From Butyrivibrio sp. INlla14 (lineage in GTDB: Bacteria > Bacillota > Clostridia > Lachnospirales > Lachnospiraceae), in assembly GCF_900102515.1 (NCBI RefSeq), contig NZ_FMVS01000008.1:62001-126000 (forward strand): DNA of 64,000 nt, given 5' to 3'. Positions 8,740 through 16,771 of the stretch are shown here, piece by piece. The translations under genes were made by a program, and so were the position numbers. Under the pieces are notes generated by a model. It did no database searches, was not told the DNA's origin, and worked only from the letters and a program-made list of their open reading frames with translations. Numbering within the stretch: position 1 is the first letter of the stretch; the number at the start of each line of letters is the position of its first letter.

Positions 8740-8763
8740 GCCGCCCAAGTGGGCGGCTCTTTG
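8740..8763. terminator. bidirectional terminator between citrate synthase and deoC
   Basis: GCCGCCCAAGTGGGCGGC (8740-8757) is a perfect 8-bp stem. Plus-strand tail is TCTTTGTTT; on the minus strand the tail is TTTTC, so it can serve both convergent genes. Confidence 0.85.
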
Positions 8764-8773
8764 TTTATGAAAA

Positions 8774-9433
8774 TCAAAGATTATATTTAGCTGCGATAAG
8801 TGGAGCTACCTTAGAGGAACCGATACGGCTGCATCCAGCCTCTGCATATGCAAGAGCATCTTCGATAGTACGGATTCCACCAGCTGCCTTGATCTTAACA
8901 TTAGGACCGATGTGCTTTTTGAAAAGCTCGATGTCAGCAAGAGTAGCACCAGCTGTTCCAAATCCTGTAGAAGTCTTGATGTATTCTGCACCAGACTCTG
9001 TTACGATCTCGCAGAGCTTGATCTTCTCATCTTCTGTAAGATAGCAAGTCTCAATGATAACCTTAAGAAGTTTGTCTCCACATGCCTCACGGATCATCTT
9101 GAGCTCTTTTAATACTTCATCATATCTGTGGTTCTTGACATCACTTATATTAACTACTGTATCAATCTCAGAAGCGCCATCAGCGATAGAATCCTTGGCT
9201 TCTACAACCTTGGATGATGCACTGTTGTAACCAAGAGGGAAACCTATAACTGTGCAGAGCTTGAGGTTGTCGCCGTATTTATCATGTACTCTCTTAAGAT
9301 ATGTCTGTGGGATGCAGACTGTTGCTGTGCCATACTTAACAGCCTCGTCGCAAAGTGATACGATGTCCTCCCATGTAGCATTAGCCTGAAGCTGAGTGTG
9401 ATCAATAAGTTTAAGTATTTCTTTTTCTTCCAT
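8774..9433 (-). CDS. deoC: deoxyribose-phosphate aldolase
   Basis: A 219-residue class I aldolase that splits 2-deoxyribose 5-phosphate into acetaldehyde and glyceraldehyde 3-phosphate, in deoxynucleoside salvage. YIKTSTGF carries the Schiff-base lysine. LKVIIETCYL and KAAGGIRT are further active-site blocks, and LIDHTQL near the N-terminus is a family signature. Start: GGGAGA sits eight bases before the ATG at 9433; a longer in-frame ATG upstream has no ribosome site. It stands alone, without the usual nucleoside phosphorylase neighbours. Confidence 0.95.
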   Translation of the reverse strand: MEEKEILKLIDHTQLQANATWEDIVSLCDEAVKYGTATVCIPQTYLKRVHDKYGDNLKLCTVIGFPLGYNSASSKVVEAKDSIADGASEIDTVVNISDVKNHRYDEVLKELKMIREACGDKLLKVIIETCYLTEDEKIKLCEIVTESGAEYIKTSTGFGTAGATLADIELFKKHIGPNVKIKAAGGIRTIEDALAYAEAGCSRIGSSKVAPLIAAKYNL

Positions 9434-9608
9434 TTGTGAATCTCCCTTAAAAAGTGTGATCAAAATTTTTTGATACCTTAACTATTATACAGTCTGAAAA
9501 TAGGCTGCGCAAATATTTATGTTTTTTTAATAATTGAGGTACAAAAAATGGTTTAACATTAGAAGTGAATTTCGAATTTGAAAAAAGGAATATGTGAGGA
9601 GGAGTATT

Positions 9609-10772
9609 ATGAAGAGCAGATATGTGGCTTGTCTTGTTGCTGGAGTTATGACTGTTTCAGTATTAAATGTTGCATGTGGTGCGGACACTGGCTCTGATCT
9701 TGTAACTGAGGAGAGCAGTGTTTCTGCGGAAGAGAGTACTTCTACTATAGCAGCTACTGCTGAGGAAGTTGGACTTGCTAATCCTTGGAGAGATATAACT
9801 GAAGAAGAGGCACACGGAGTTGTTGCAAAGCTTTTTAAGGCGCCTGAGGGAGCAACAAATGTTCAGTGGAGTATTTTGGATTCAGTTGCTGATCCGTCTG
9901 GCTTTCCAGGACCTTTGGTTCAGCTTACTTTCACTCTTGATGAAGTCGCATTTACTGCAAGAGAGCAGGCAACAGGTGACTCTGAGGCGGATTTATCAGG
10001 ACTATATTATGAGTGGACTGCTACAGATGAAGTTGTACTTGCTAACTGGGCAGGAGGAGAGATGCCTGCTAAGTTCTACAGATATATAGGCGAAAACGAA
10101 TATATAGATCTTTGTACCTTTTATGATGTTGAATATGGTGCAGCTTACAGCATAAGCGCTGATGCCAATGATCTTGACGGCTTTGACCTTCAGGCAGTGG
10201 TTGAACAGATGTATGATCCTGCAACTAACAGCATTGGAGATGAAGAAGTAGAGGAAAATGCTCATGTTCCTATGGATATCACGGGCTGCGATACCTTTAC
10301 CAATATAGTAGATAAGCTAAATAAAGACCAGGGCTATGCCAATGTTACAATTGGAGATGTGGATGTTCTTTTGGTCACAGAATATACCTTTGAGGATACT
10401 GAAGCCGGTAAGAGCGAGGCTATTGACGCTGACGTCTATTACTACACCAAGGATGGAAAGCTTGAATATGCCGGATATGTTACTTCTGGCGGGACAGCAT
10501 ATCCTTTATCTGTTAAAGATGGCAAGCTTTACGTAGGCGGCAATCACTTTTTCAAGAAATATTCTTTTGTAGGCGAGAGCATTTTTGTAATCGATGAAGA
10601 AGCCTGGGTAGAATACGATGAAGACGGAAATGGTACTTATTTTGCTCATTCAGATATTGCAAGTATTGATGGCGCTGATGAAAATGGCCAGGTTGCAGAT
10701 GACAGCATCATGAACGAGATTTACGACGAGATGACTAAGGGCGAGGTAGTTGACTTTCAGGTAGTGAAGTGA
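9609..10772 (+). CDS. predicted lipoprotein of unknown function
   Basis: A 387-residue secreted protein. The N-terminus MKSRYVACLVAGVMTVSVLN ends in VACG, a lipobox-like site with the lipidated cysteine near residue 24. A Ser/Thr/Glu-rich spacer (about 27-55) follows, then an acidic domain rich in aromatic residues with no motif I recognise. Two halves with repeated ATNVQWS.../YANVTIGDVDVLLV-like beta strands may form similar folds. Start: GGAGGAG (9598-9604) precedes ATG 9609. Monocistronic, between deoC and a terminator. Confidence 0.75.
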   Translation: MKSRYVACLVAGVMTVSVLNVACGADTGSDLVTEESSVSAEESTSTIAATAEEVGLANPWRDITEEEAHGVVAKLFKAPEGATNVQWSILDSVADPSGFPGPLVQLTFTLDEVAFTAREQATGDSEADLSGLYYEWTATDEVVLANWAGGEMPAKFYRYIGENEYIDLCTFYDVEYGAAYSISADANDLDGFDLQAVVEQMYDPATNSIGDEEVEENAHVPMDITGCDTFTNIVDKLNKDQGYANVTIGDVDVLLVTEYTFEDTEAGKSEAIDADVYYYTKDGKLEYAGYVTSGGTAYPLSVKDGKLYVGGNHFFKKYSFVGESIFVIDEEAWVEYDEDGNGTYFAHSDIASIDGADENGQVADDSIMNEIYDEMTKGEVVDFQVVK

Positions 10773-10806
10773 TAATTTGCCAAGTAAGCATATGATAACA
10801 ACAAAT

Positions 10807-10848
10807 AAGGGCTCTGCGCAAAGGTTGCGACAGGGTCCTTCTTTTTTT
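10807..10848 (+). terminator. rho-independent terminator after the lipoprotein gene
   Basis: AAGGGCTCTG (10807-10816) pairs, with wobbles, to CAGGGTCCTT (10831-10840). An inner CGCAA...TTGCG stem extends it, and seven T follow. Confidence 0.75.
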
Positions 10849-10850
10849 AC

Positions 10851-10878
10851 TTGCAAGTTAGAACTACTGTGTTAAAAT
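10851..10878 (+). promoter_or_regulatory. promoter for the M24 aminopeptidase gene
   Basis: TTGCAA (10851-10856), 16-bp spacer, TAAAAT (10873-10878), 36 bp before the start codon and directly after the upstream terminator. Confidence 0.5.
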
Positions 10879-10914
10879 TTCTTATGATCGTATTGATAAA
10901 AAAGGAGTTATGAG

Positions 10915-12738
10915 ATGGCTATCGAAAATACAGTAATAAAGGAGAGACTTGCTGCTCTTCGTGCCAAAATGGCAGAAAATGGTATCGATTATTATATGAT
11001 GCCGACTTCAGATTTCCACAACTCTGAGTACTCAGCTGACTTTTTTAAGGTAAGAGAGTATTTCTGTGGATTTGATGGTTCAAACGGAACACTTGTTGTA
11101 TCTGCAGATCACGCTGGAATGTGGACAGACGGAAGATACTTCATTCAGGCTGAGAACCAGATGAAGGGTACTTCTGTAGAATTATTTAAAATGGGAAATC
11201 CCGGGGTTCCAACTATTGAGGAATATCTTTCTCAGAATATGAAGGAAGGACAGGTTCTTGGCTTCGATGGAAGAGTTGTATCTACAAGCATCGGAGAGAA
11301 GCTTGAGAAGAAGCTTTCTGAGAAAAAGGTATCTCTTAAGATTGACAAGGATCTTGCACAGGAAGTATGGACAGACAGACCGGCACTTCCATGCCACGAT
11401 ATGTATGTGCTTTCTGATGAACTCTGCGGAAGATCATTCGCCCAGAAGCTTGCAGATGTCAGAGAGAAGATGAAAAAGGCCGGGGTATCATCACATCTTT
11501 TATCTAAGCTTGATGATATCATGTGGCTTACAAATCTTCGTGGTAACGATGTTGAATGTAATCCTGTAGCTCTTTCTTATGCTTATATCACTCTTGAGAG
11601 ATTTGTATTATTTGTTCAGCCAGACGAGGTAACAGAAGAAGTTAAGGCTTACTGCGACAGAGTAGGTATTGAACTTAAGGATTATGCTGAGGTTATGAGC
11701 TTTGTTTCAGAAGCAGCTTTTGATGGCAATATTCTCTATGATAAGAGAAATACTAACTTCCTTACATACAAGACTCTTTCTAAAAAGGCTGAGGATGCAG
11801 GTGTTTCTTTGAAAAATGAGAAGGATCCTACTGAGCTTATGAAGGCTGTCAAGAACGAGACAGAGCTTAAGAATATCAGAGAGGTATACCTCAGAGATAG
11901 TGCGGCTCTTACAGAGTTCATCTATTGGGTCAAGAAGAATGTCGGCAAGATTGAAATGACTGAGTATTCAGCTGCTATGAAGCTTGATAGTATGAGAGCA
12001 CAGCTCCCTGGTTTTATTGAGCTTTCTTTCCCTACTATCAGCGCATACAATGCCAACGCAGCAATGGCTCATTATGAGGCTACCAAAGATAATTGCGCTG
12101 AGGTCAAGGCACAGGGAATGCTCCTTGTAGATTCAGGCGGAACATACATGGGCGGTACAACTGATGTTACCAGAACTATCGTAGTTGGTGAGATTTCAGA
12201 CGAAATCAAGAAGCACTATACTGCAACAGTAGCAGGTATGCTCCAGATGGCAGATGCTCTTTTCCTTGAAGGCTGCACTGGAAGAAACCTCGATGTATAT
12301 GCAAGAAGACCATTATGGGATATCGGAATTGACTATAACCATGGCACAGGCCACGGTATAGGATATATGCTTAATGTTCATGAGGGACCTCATAGTCTTA
12401 GATGGAGATATGTAGAAGGTGCAAGTGAAGCTGTTCTTGAGCCTGGCATGATCGTATCTGATGAGCCTGGTGTTTACATTGAGGGCAGCCACGGTATCCG
12501 TATAGAGAATATTGTTGAGGTTGTCAAGAGATCAGAGAATGAGTATGGCAAGTTCTATGGTTTTGACCACCTTACCTATGCACCTATCGACCTTGAAGCT
12601 ATTGATACTCGCTATATGAAACCTGAGCATGTGGAACTCCTTAACAAGTACCACAAGGCAGTGTATGAGAAGGTTAGCCCTTATATCAAGGATGAAGAGA
12701 TCAAGAACTGGCTCAAAGAGGCTACAAGAGCAATCTGA
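10915..12738 (+). CDS. Xaa-Pro aminopeptidase, M24B family
   Basis: A 607-residue cytoplasmic metallopeptidase that removes N-terminal residues before proline. The long three-domain form is visible: creatinase-like domain 1 (about 8-135), creatinase-like domain 2 (about 160-315), the pita-bread M24 domain (about 320-540) and a C-terminal M24_C extension ending in YIKDEEIKNWL. Metal ligands can be read in order: LLVDSGG, GGTTDVTRT, the histidine of NHGTGHGIGY, the glutamate in SDEPGVY and the glutamate in IRIENIV. Start: AAGGAG lies eight bases before ATG 10915. Single-gene unit with its own promoter; 6S RNA follows. Confidence 0.93.
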   Translation: MAIENTVIKERLAALRAKMAENGIDYYMMPTSDFHNSEYSADFFKVREYFCGFDGSNGTLVVSADHAGMWTDGRYFIQAENQMKGTSVELFKMGNPGVPTIEEYLSQNMKEGQVLGFDGRVVSTSIGEKLEKKLSEKKVSLKIDKDLAQEVWTDRPALPCHDMYVLSDELCGRSFAQKLADVREKMKKAGVSSHLLSKLDDIMWLTNLRGNDVECNPVALSYAYITLERFVLFVQPDEVTEEVKAYCDRVGIELKDYAEVMSFVSEAAFDGNILYDKRNTNFLTYKTLSKKAEDAGVSLKNEKDPTELMKAVKNETELKNIREVYLRDSAALTEFIYWVKKNVGKIEMTEYSAAMKLDSMRAQLPGFIELSFPTISAYNANAAMAHYEATKDNCAEVKAQGMLLVDSGGTYMGGTTDVTRTIVVGEISDEIKKHYTATVAGMLQMADALFLEGCTGRNLDVYARRPLWDIGIDYNHGTGHGIGYMLNVHEGPHSLRWRYVEGASEAVLEPGMIVSDEPGVYIEGSHGIRIENIVEVVKRSENEYGKFYGFDHLTYAPIDLEAIDTRYMKPEHVELLNKYHKAVYEKVSPYIKDEEIKNWLKEATRAI

Positions 12739-12803
12739 TCCTGAGCGCTATATTTAGAGATACTTTATAATGGTTAAAATAGTGTGAAATCGGCCAAAAC
12801 CCC

Positions 12804-12831
12804 TTGAAAAATGGGAGGCTATGGATATAAT
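12804..12831 (+). promoter_or_regulatory. promoter of the 6S RNA candidate
   Basis: TTGAAA (12804-12809), 16-bp spacer, TATAAT (12826-12831). The predicted start at about 12838 coincides with the first stem of the RNA. Confidence 0.65.
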
Positions 12832-12837
12832 AAAGGT

Positions 12838-13068
12838 ATAAGGAACTACCTAGTATTAGTAGTTCTCCTGGAATGTCCGACAACTCCTGTGTAATTTGAA
12901 CCTACATTTCTTTAAACGGGATTCTTAGATCATCATATTTGATGTCACGCCTTCGGCCCTGCGCATGCGCAGACCAGCTACGGGAGAGGAAGGCAGAGAT
13001 TATGGTTGCGGAAACCCACCTGGCGTTAGCTAGGAGTCAAATAACAGGAACCGGCATTTTGGGATTTT
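12838..13068 (+). ncRNA. ssrS: 6S RNA candidate
   Basis: A 400-bp gene-free region holds an RNA with its own promoter and terminator. A 5' hairpin GAACTAC/GTAGTTC (12843-12849/12859-12865) is followed by a long closing stem: GAATGTCCG (12871-12879) with CGGCATTTT (13052-13060), and CCTGTGTAATTTGA (12886-12899) with TCAAATAACAGG (13037-13048). Inside is a large open region starting GAACCTACATTTCTTTAAAC. A GC-rich terminal arm includes the palindrome GCGCATGCGC (12961-12970). One long rod with a central bubble, where RNA polymerase binds, is the 6S architecture, and the bubble sequence agrees with what I remember of clostridial 6S RNAs. The assignment needs a covariance-model check. Confidence 0.65.
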
Positions 13069-13079
13069 CTTAGAAAATA

Positions 13080-13106
13080 AAGCAGTCATTTACATGGCTG
13101 CTTTTT
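13080..13106 (+). terminator. terminator of the 6S RNA candidate
   Basis: AGCAGTCAT and ATGGCTGCT form a 9-bp stem with one wobble, followed by TTTTTC. Confidence 0.8.
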
Positions 13107-13140
13107 CATTTCGTATTATTTTATTTTTGAGGAACGATGT

Positions 13141-14061
13141 ATGAATATTAAGGCGGCGCTGATTGCACTTGCCAAGGATTTTGCAAACAGAATGCAAAAA
13201 AAGAATATGGCGGCTTACGCAGGTAGCACGGCCTTTTTCTTCATACTTTCTTTTATCCCTCTGTTGATTCTTTTATCTTCTGCAATCCCTTATACTTCCC
13301 TTACTCAGGAAGATCTTATCAGAGTTATGGTAGAGGTTACGCCCGATTTTGCTGATAGTGTGATGATAAGGCTGATTAGCGAGGCGTATCAGTCCTCTGT
13401 TGCTGTTTTTTCTATATCGGCTCTTGTAACTATCTGGTCGGGGGCTTTGGGAATGCTGGCGCTTATCAGAGGGCTTAATATTATCTATGATGTTGATGAG
13501 AGACGTAACTATTTTTACCTGAGATTTATAGCAGCCCTTTATACCATTGCTATGATAATCATACTTCTTATTATGCTGATGATAATGGTATTTGGCGATT
13601 TTGTTAAGCACTTTATCATGAGCGCATATCCACATATCTGGAGGGCAGTTTCCTTTTTGGTAAATTTTAAATTTGTCGTGGTCATTGGAATAGCTGTATT
13701 GGCCTTCGCACTTATCTATACCTTTGTGCCAAGTGCCAGGATGAAATTCATATATCAGCTTCCGGGAGCTATTTTATCAGCAGTTGTATGGTATGTTTTT
13801 TCATGGATATTTTCACTTTACGTGGAAAACACAGGGGCCTACACTTCGATTTATGGAAGCCTTGCAACTCCTGTTATTATGATGTTCTGGCTATATTTTT
13901 GTATATACATTTTTCTTTTTGGAGCGTTCATAAATCGGTTTTTTCATCCGGCAGTAAGAGTTTTGTACGATGATCATCATAGGAAAACGGTCAGGAAAAA
14001 CGTCAAGAAAAAGAGCAGAAAGGTACTTAGAAAGTCTAGAAAAAGAAACGATTTTGTATAA
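13141..14061 (+). CDS. YihY/BrkB-type inner membrane protein
   Basis: A 306-residue protein with about six transmembrane helices and a highly basic C-terminal tail (about 275-306, mostly Lys/Arg). The N-terminal AYAGSTAFFFILSFIPLLILL, the ALIRGLNIIYDV stretch and the C-terminal block ILSAVVWYVFSW...YTSIYGSLATPVIMMFWLY are the usual YihY/BrkB marks. The family (once misnamed RNase BN) has no established transport substrate. Start: GAGGAAC before ATG 13141. It forms a probable operon with the two following membrane protein genes (50 and 14 bp gaps). Confidence 0.88.
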   Translation: MNIKAALIALAKDFANRMQKKNMAAYAGSTAFFFILSFIPLLILLSSAIPYTSLTQEDLIRVMVEVTPDFADSVMIRLISEAYQSSVAVFSISALVTIWSGALGMLALIRGLNIIYDVDERRNYFYLRFIAALYTIAMIIILLIMLMIMVFGDFVKHFIMSAYPHIWRAVSFLVNFKFVVVIGIAVLAFALIYTFVPSARMKFIYQLPGAILSAVVWYVFSWIFSLYVENTGAYTSIYGSLATPVIMMFWLYFCIYIFLFGAFINRFFHPAVRVLYDDHHRKTVRKNVKKKSRKVLRKSRKRNDFV

Positions 14062-14110
14062 ATATAAAAACGAGATATAATAAGTATAGAGTTTGCTTTG
14101 GAGGTGAATA

Positions 14111-15286
14111 ATGAAACTAGGAGGAAAATGGACTAAGAAAAGATGGGTTTCATATACTATTGCAACCTGTTCTGCGGTAGTTTTATATATGATACTGTCC
14201 CATATAGGAGGCTTATTTTCAGGAATAGGCTCACTTTATGCCTTTATAAAGCCTGTTGTAAGTGGAATAATAGTTGCCTATATTTTTAATCCGCTTGCCA
14301 ATGTTTTTAATGATAAAGTATTTAGAAAAATGAAAAAAGAAAAGGCAAAATGGGGATTATCTGTGGCATGTGCTCTGATAGTTATAATTCTGGCTATAGT
14401 TCTTTTATTCGTTGCTCTTATACCGCAGCTGATAGACAGTGTGACGACATTTACCGATAACGTAGATGGCTATGTGGCTACGCTTCAGGGAGTACTGAGA
14501 GAAGTTGAGAAGGAAGATCCATCAGGACTTCTTGGCGTGGAGATTACCCAGATTGCAAGCTTTGGAGATAATATTCTGGATAAAATAGGTGACTATTTTG
14601 AAAACAATATGGCTAACGTAACGTCTACTATTGGAAGCTTGGCAACTACAACAGCCAATATAGGTAAGGGCGTCTTTGATGCAGTCATTGCCTTTATTCT
14701 TGCTATATATCTTTTGTTGGATAAGAACAGACTTATAAATGGCATTTCAAGATTTACCGGACTTATCATGAAGCCTGAAAATCACAAAAATACAGGCATA
14801 TTTGTAAAAAGATGCAATGATATCATTATCAGATATATAAGCTTTGATATTGTAGATGGCATTATTGTAGGAGTTGTGAATTTGATATTCATGCTGGCTG
14901 CAGGAATACCTTATTCAGTCCTTATTTCAGTTATTGTAGGTATCACCAATCTGGCGCCCACATTTGGACCAATCGTAGGCTGCCTCATAGGGGCATTTAT
15001 ACTGGTGCTGGTAAATCCATGGTTTGCTCTTACATTTATTATTTTCACAATAATACTTCAAACTGTAGATGGATATATTTTAAAACCAAGACTGTTTGGA
15101 GAGAGCCTTGGGGTATCGCCTCTTATGATCCTTATATCAATTGTTCTTGGAGGAAGACTATTTGGAGTAGCGGGAATCCTTCTTGCAATTCCGTTTGCAG
15201 CTATAATTGATTTTATCTGGAGAGATTACATTCTTAAAAGACTTGAGGAAAGACAATTAAAGCGGTATCATGATACTAACGAGTAA
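14111..15286 (+). CDS. AI-2E family transporter (UPF0118)
   Basis: A 391-residue polytopic membrane protein. N-terminal helices are followed by a soluble stretch (about 115-185) and then a helical block with YILKPRLFGESLGVSPLMIL and GGRLFGVAGILLAIPFAA, the signature of the AI-2E/PerM family. Family members have been linked to autoinducer-2 export or to sodium/proton antiport; the substrate here is unknown. Start: GGAGGTG before ATG 14111. Second gene of the BrkB operon. Confidence 0.9.
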   Translation: MKLGGKWTKKRWVSYTIATCSAVVLYMILSHIGGLFSGIGSLYAFIKPVVSGIIVAYIFNPLANVFNDKVFRKMKKEKAKWGLSVACALIVIILAIVLLFVALIPQLIDSVTTFTDNVDGYVATLQGVLREVEKEDPSGLLGVEITQIASFGDNILDKIGDYFENNMANVTSTIGSLATTTANIGKGVFDAVIAFILAIYLLLDKNRLINGISRFTGLIMKPENHKNTGIFVKRCNDIIIRYISFDIVDGIIVGVVNLIFMLAAGIPYSVLISVIVGITNLAPTFGPIVGCLIGAFILVLVNPWFALTFIIFTIILQTVDGYILKPRLFGESLGVSPLMILISIVLGGRLFGVAGILLAIPFAAIIDFIWRDYILKRLEERQLKRYHDTNE

Positions 15287-15300
15287 GGGGGTATAGGGTT

Positions 15301-15516
15301 ATGGATTTTGTTAAGGTAGTAGATACAGCTATCGACTTTTGCAAGGACAAGATTAACAAGGCTATGGATATCTGGGATAGCTTTGATGAAGATCAGAAGA
15401 GGCTCTACATTGGGTGCGCAGCGGTTGTATGCGTGGTTATTGTTGTGGCAGCTGTTGCCTATGGACTTGGCAGTGCTCACGGCAAGAGAGTGGCTCTTGA
15501 GGAAGAAGATTTCTGA
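15301..15516 (+). CDS. small single-pass membrane protein
   Basis: A 71-residue protein, not recognised. An amphipathic charged N-terminal part (1-38) is followed by one membrane helix (about 39-60, IGCAAVVCVVIVVAAVAYGL) and a short charged tail. Start: GGGGG about ten bases before ATG 15301. It lies 14 bp after the AI-2E gene and just before a terminator, so it is the last gene of that operon. The position suggests an accessory membrane component. Confidence 0.7.
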   Translation: MDFVKVVDTAIDFCKDKINKAMDIWDSFDEDQKRLYIGCAAVVCVVIVVAAVAYGLGSAHGKRVALEEEDF

Positions 15517-15534
15517 TACTGGTATATGGTAACT

Positions 15535-15567
15535 AAAGGCATTCCACTTTTTTAGTGGGTGCCTTTT
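15535..15567 (+). terminator. terminator of the membrane-protein operon
   Basis: AAAGGCATTCCACT (15535-15548) pairs with AGTGGGTGCCTTT (15554-15566) with one bulge/mismatch. The T-run is short. Confidence 0.6.
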
Positions 15568-15597
15568 GACGTTTTTTGGGAAAGATTGAGGAAATTC

Positions 15598-16683
15598 ATG
15601 AAAAAAATACTTAAGATTTTAGGTGCGATTCTTTTAATTGTAGTATTGGTGGTTGTGGCGCTTGTTGGCTATCTGACTATTGATGAATACAAGCCTGAAG
15701 CCACAGAGAAAAAGCCTATTTCGGGCCAATGCGACGCATCGATCCAGATTGACACTGAATATACCTTTATGACCTGGAATGTGGGCTATGGAGCACTTGG
15801 AGACAATGCTGACTTTTTCATGGATGGCGGGAAAATGGTATATTCTGCAGACAAGGAAAGAGTAAAGACAAACCTTAGCGATATTTCCAAGATTGTAAAT
15901 TCTGCCAATCCTGATTTTATCCTTTTTCAGGAGCTTGACAGAAACTCTTCCAGATCTTATTACACAGATGAGCTTGAAACTATTTTAGGTAACCTTAATG
16001 GAGATAGCTTAAACAGACAAAGTACTTTTGCATCTAACTTTAATGTGGCATTTGTTCCTCTTCCTGTGCCTCCAATTGGAAGGGTGTATGCAGGCCTTGC
16101 TACTGTTTCAGGATATGAGATTTCTGATGCTGAAAGAGTTGCGCTCCCATGTCCTTTTTCATGGCCTCTTAGAACCTTTAACTTAAAGAGATGTCTTCTT
16201 GTTACCAGACATCCTGTAGAAGGCTCTGATAAAGAGCTTGTTCTTATAAACCTTCATTTGGAAGCCTACGATTCCGGAGAAGGCAAGATTGCCCAGACCA
16301 ATATGTTAAAAGATATCATGAACAGCGAAGCTGATAAGGGCAATTACGTCATAGTTGCCGGAGACTTTAATCAGACTTTTTCCAACATCGATATTTCAAA
16401 GTATCCTGTCCTTGAGGGGAGATGGGAGGCAGGAACTATTAATGTAGAAGATTTCGGGGATCGCTTTACCTTCTGCTATGATGACACTAATCCTACCTGC
16501 AGATCTTTGGACAAGGCTTATGTGGACGCAGATAAAGATCCTAAGAATTTCCAGTACTATATGCTTGATGGCTACATAGTTTCTAATAATGTGTCTGTAA
16601 ATGAGGTGCAGACAGTTGATACAGGATTCAAGTGTTCAGATCATAATCCTGTAACGATGAAATTTGTACTAAAAAGTGAATGA
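15598..16683 (+). CDS. membrane-anchored endonuclease/exonuclease/phosphatase-fold protein
   Basis: A 361-residue protein. One N-terminal membrane helix (about 5-27) anchors an extracytoplasmic domain of the DNase I-like fold. Family motifs are in order: TFMTWNVGYG, FILFQELD (metal-binding Glu), LVLINLHLEAYDSG, VAGDFNQTF and the terminal SDHNPV with the catalytic Asp-His. The fold cleaves phosphodiesters or phosphomonoesters of nucleic acids, phospholipids or inositol phosphates; the substrate here is open. Start: GAGGAA before ATG 15598. A longer frame would begin inside the upstream terminator. Confidence 0.88.
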   Translation: MKKILKILGAILLIVVLVVVALVGYLTIDEYKPEATEKKPISGQCDASIQIDTEYTFMTWNVGYGALGDNADFFMDGGKMVYSADKERVKTNLSDISKIVNSANPDFILFQELDRNSSRSYYTDELETILGNLNGDSLNRQSTFASNFNVAFVPLPVPPIGRVYAGLATVSGYEISDAERVALPCPFSWPLRTFNLKRCLLVTRHPVEGSDKELVLINLHLEAYDSGEGKIAQTNMLKDIMNSEADKGNYVIVAGDFNQTFSNIDISKYPVLEGRWEAGTINVEDFGDRFTFCYDDTNPTCRSLDKAYVDADKDPKNFQYYMLDGYIVSNNVSVNEVQTVDTGFKCSDHNPVTMKFVLKSE

Positions 16684-16694
16684 AAACGTTTAAG
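16681..16694. promoter_or_regulatory. cre-like catabolite site before phosphofructokinase
   Basis: TGAAAACGTTTAAG overlaps the previous stop codon and matches the CcpA-type consensus TGWAANCGNTNWCA at 12 of 14 positions. It lies just upstream of the -35 box at 16701. The consensus is degenerate, so chance occurrence is possible. Confidence 0.35.
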
Positions 16695-16700
16695 TTTCGA

Positions 16701-16729
16701 TTGAGCTTGAATGTTTTTTCGCCTATAAT
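16701..16729 (+). promoter_or_regulatory. promoter of the phosphofructokinase gene
   Basis: TTGAGC (16701-16706), 17-bp spacer, TATAAT (16724-16729), 42 bp before the start codon. Confidence 0.65.
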
Positions 16730-16771
16730 GTTTGTTATAGGTATTTACTACTTGAAAGGGGACAGGAGTTA

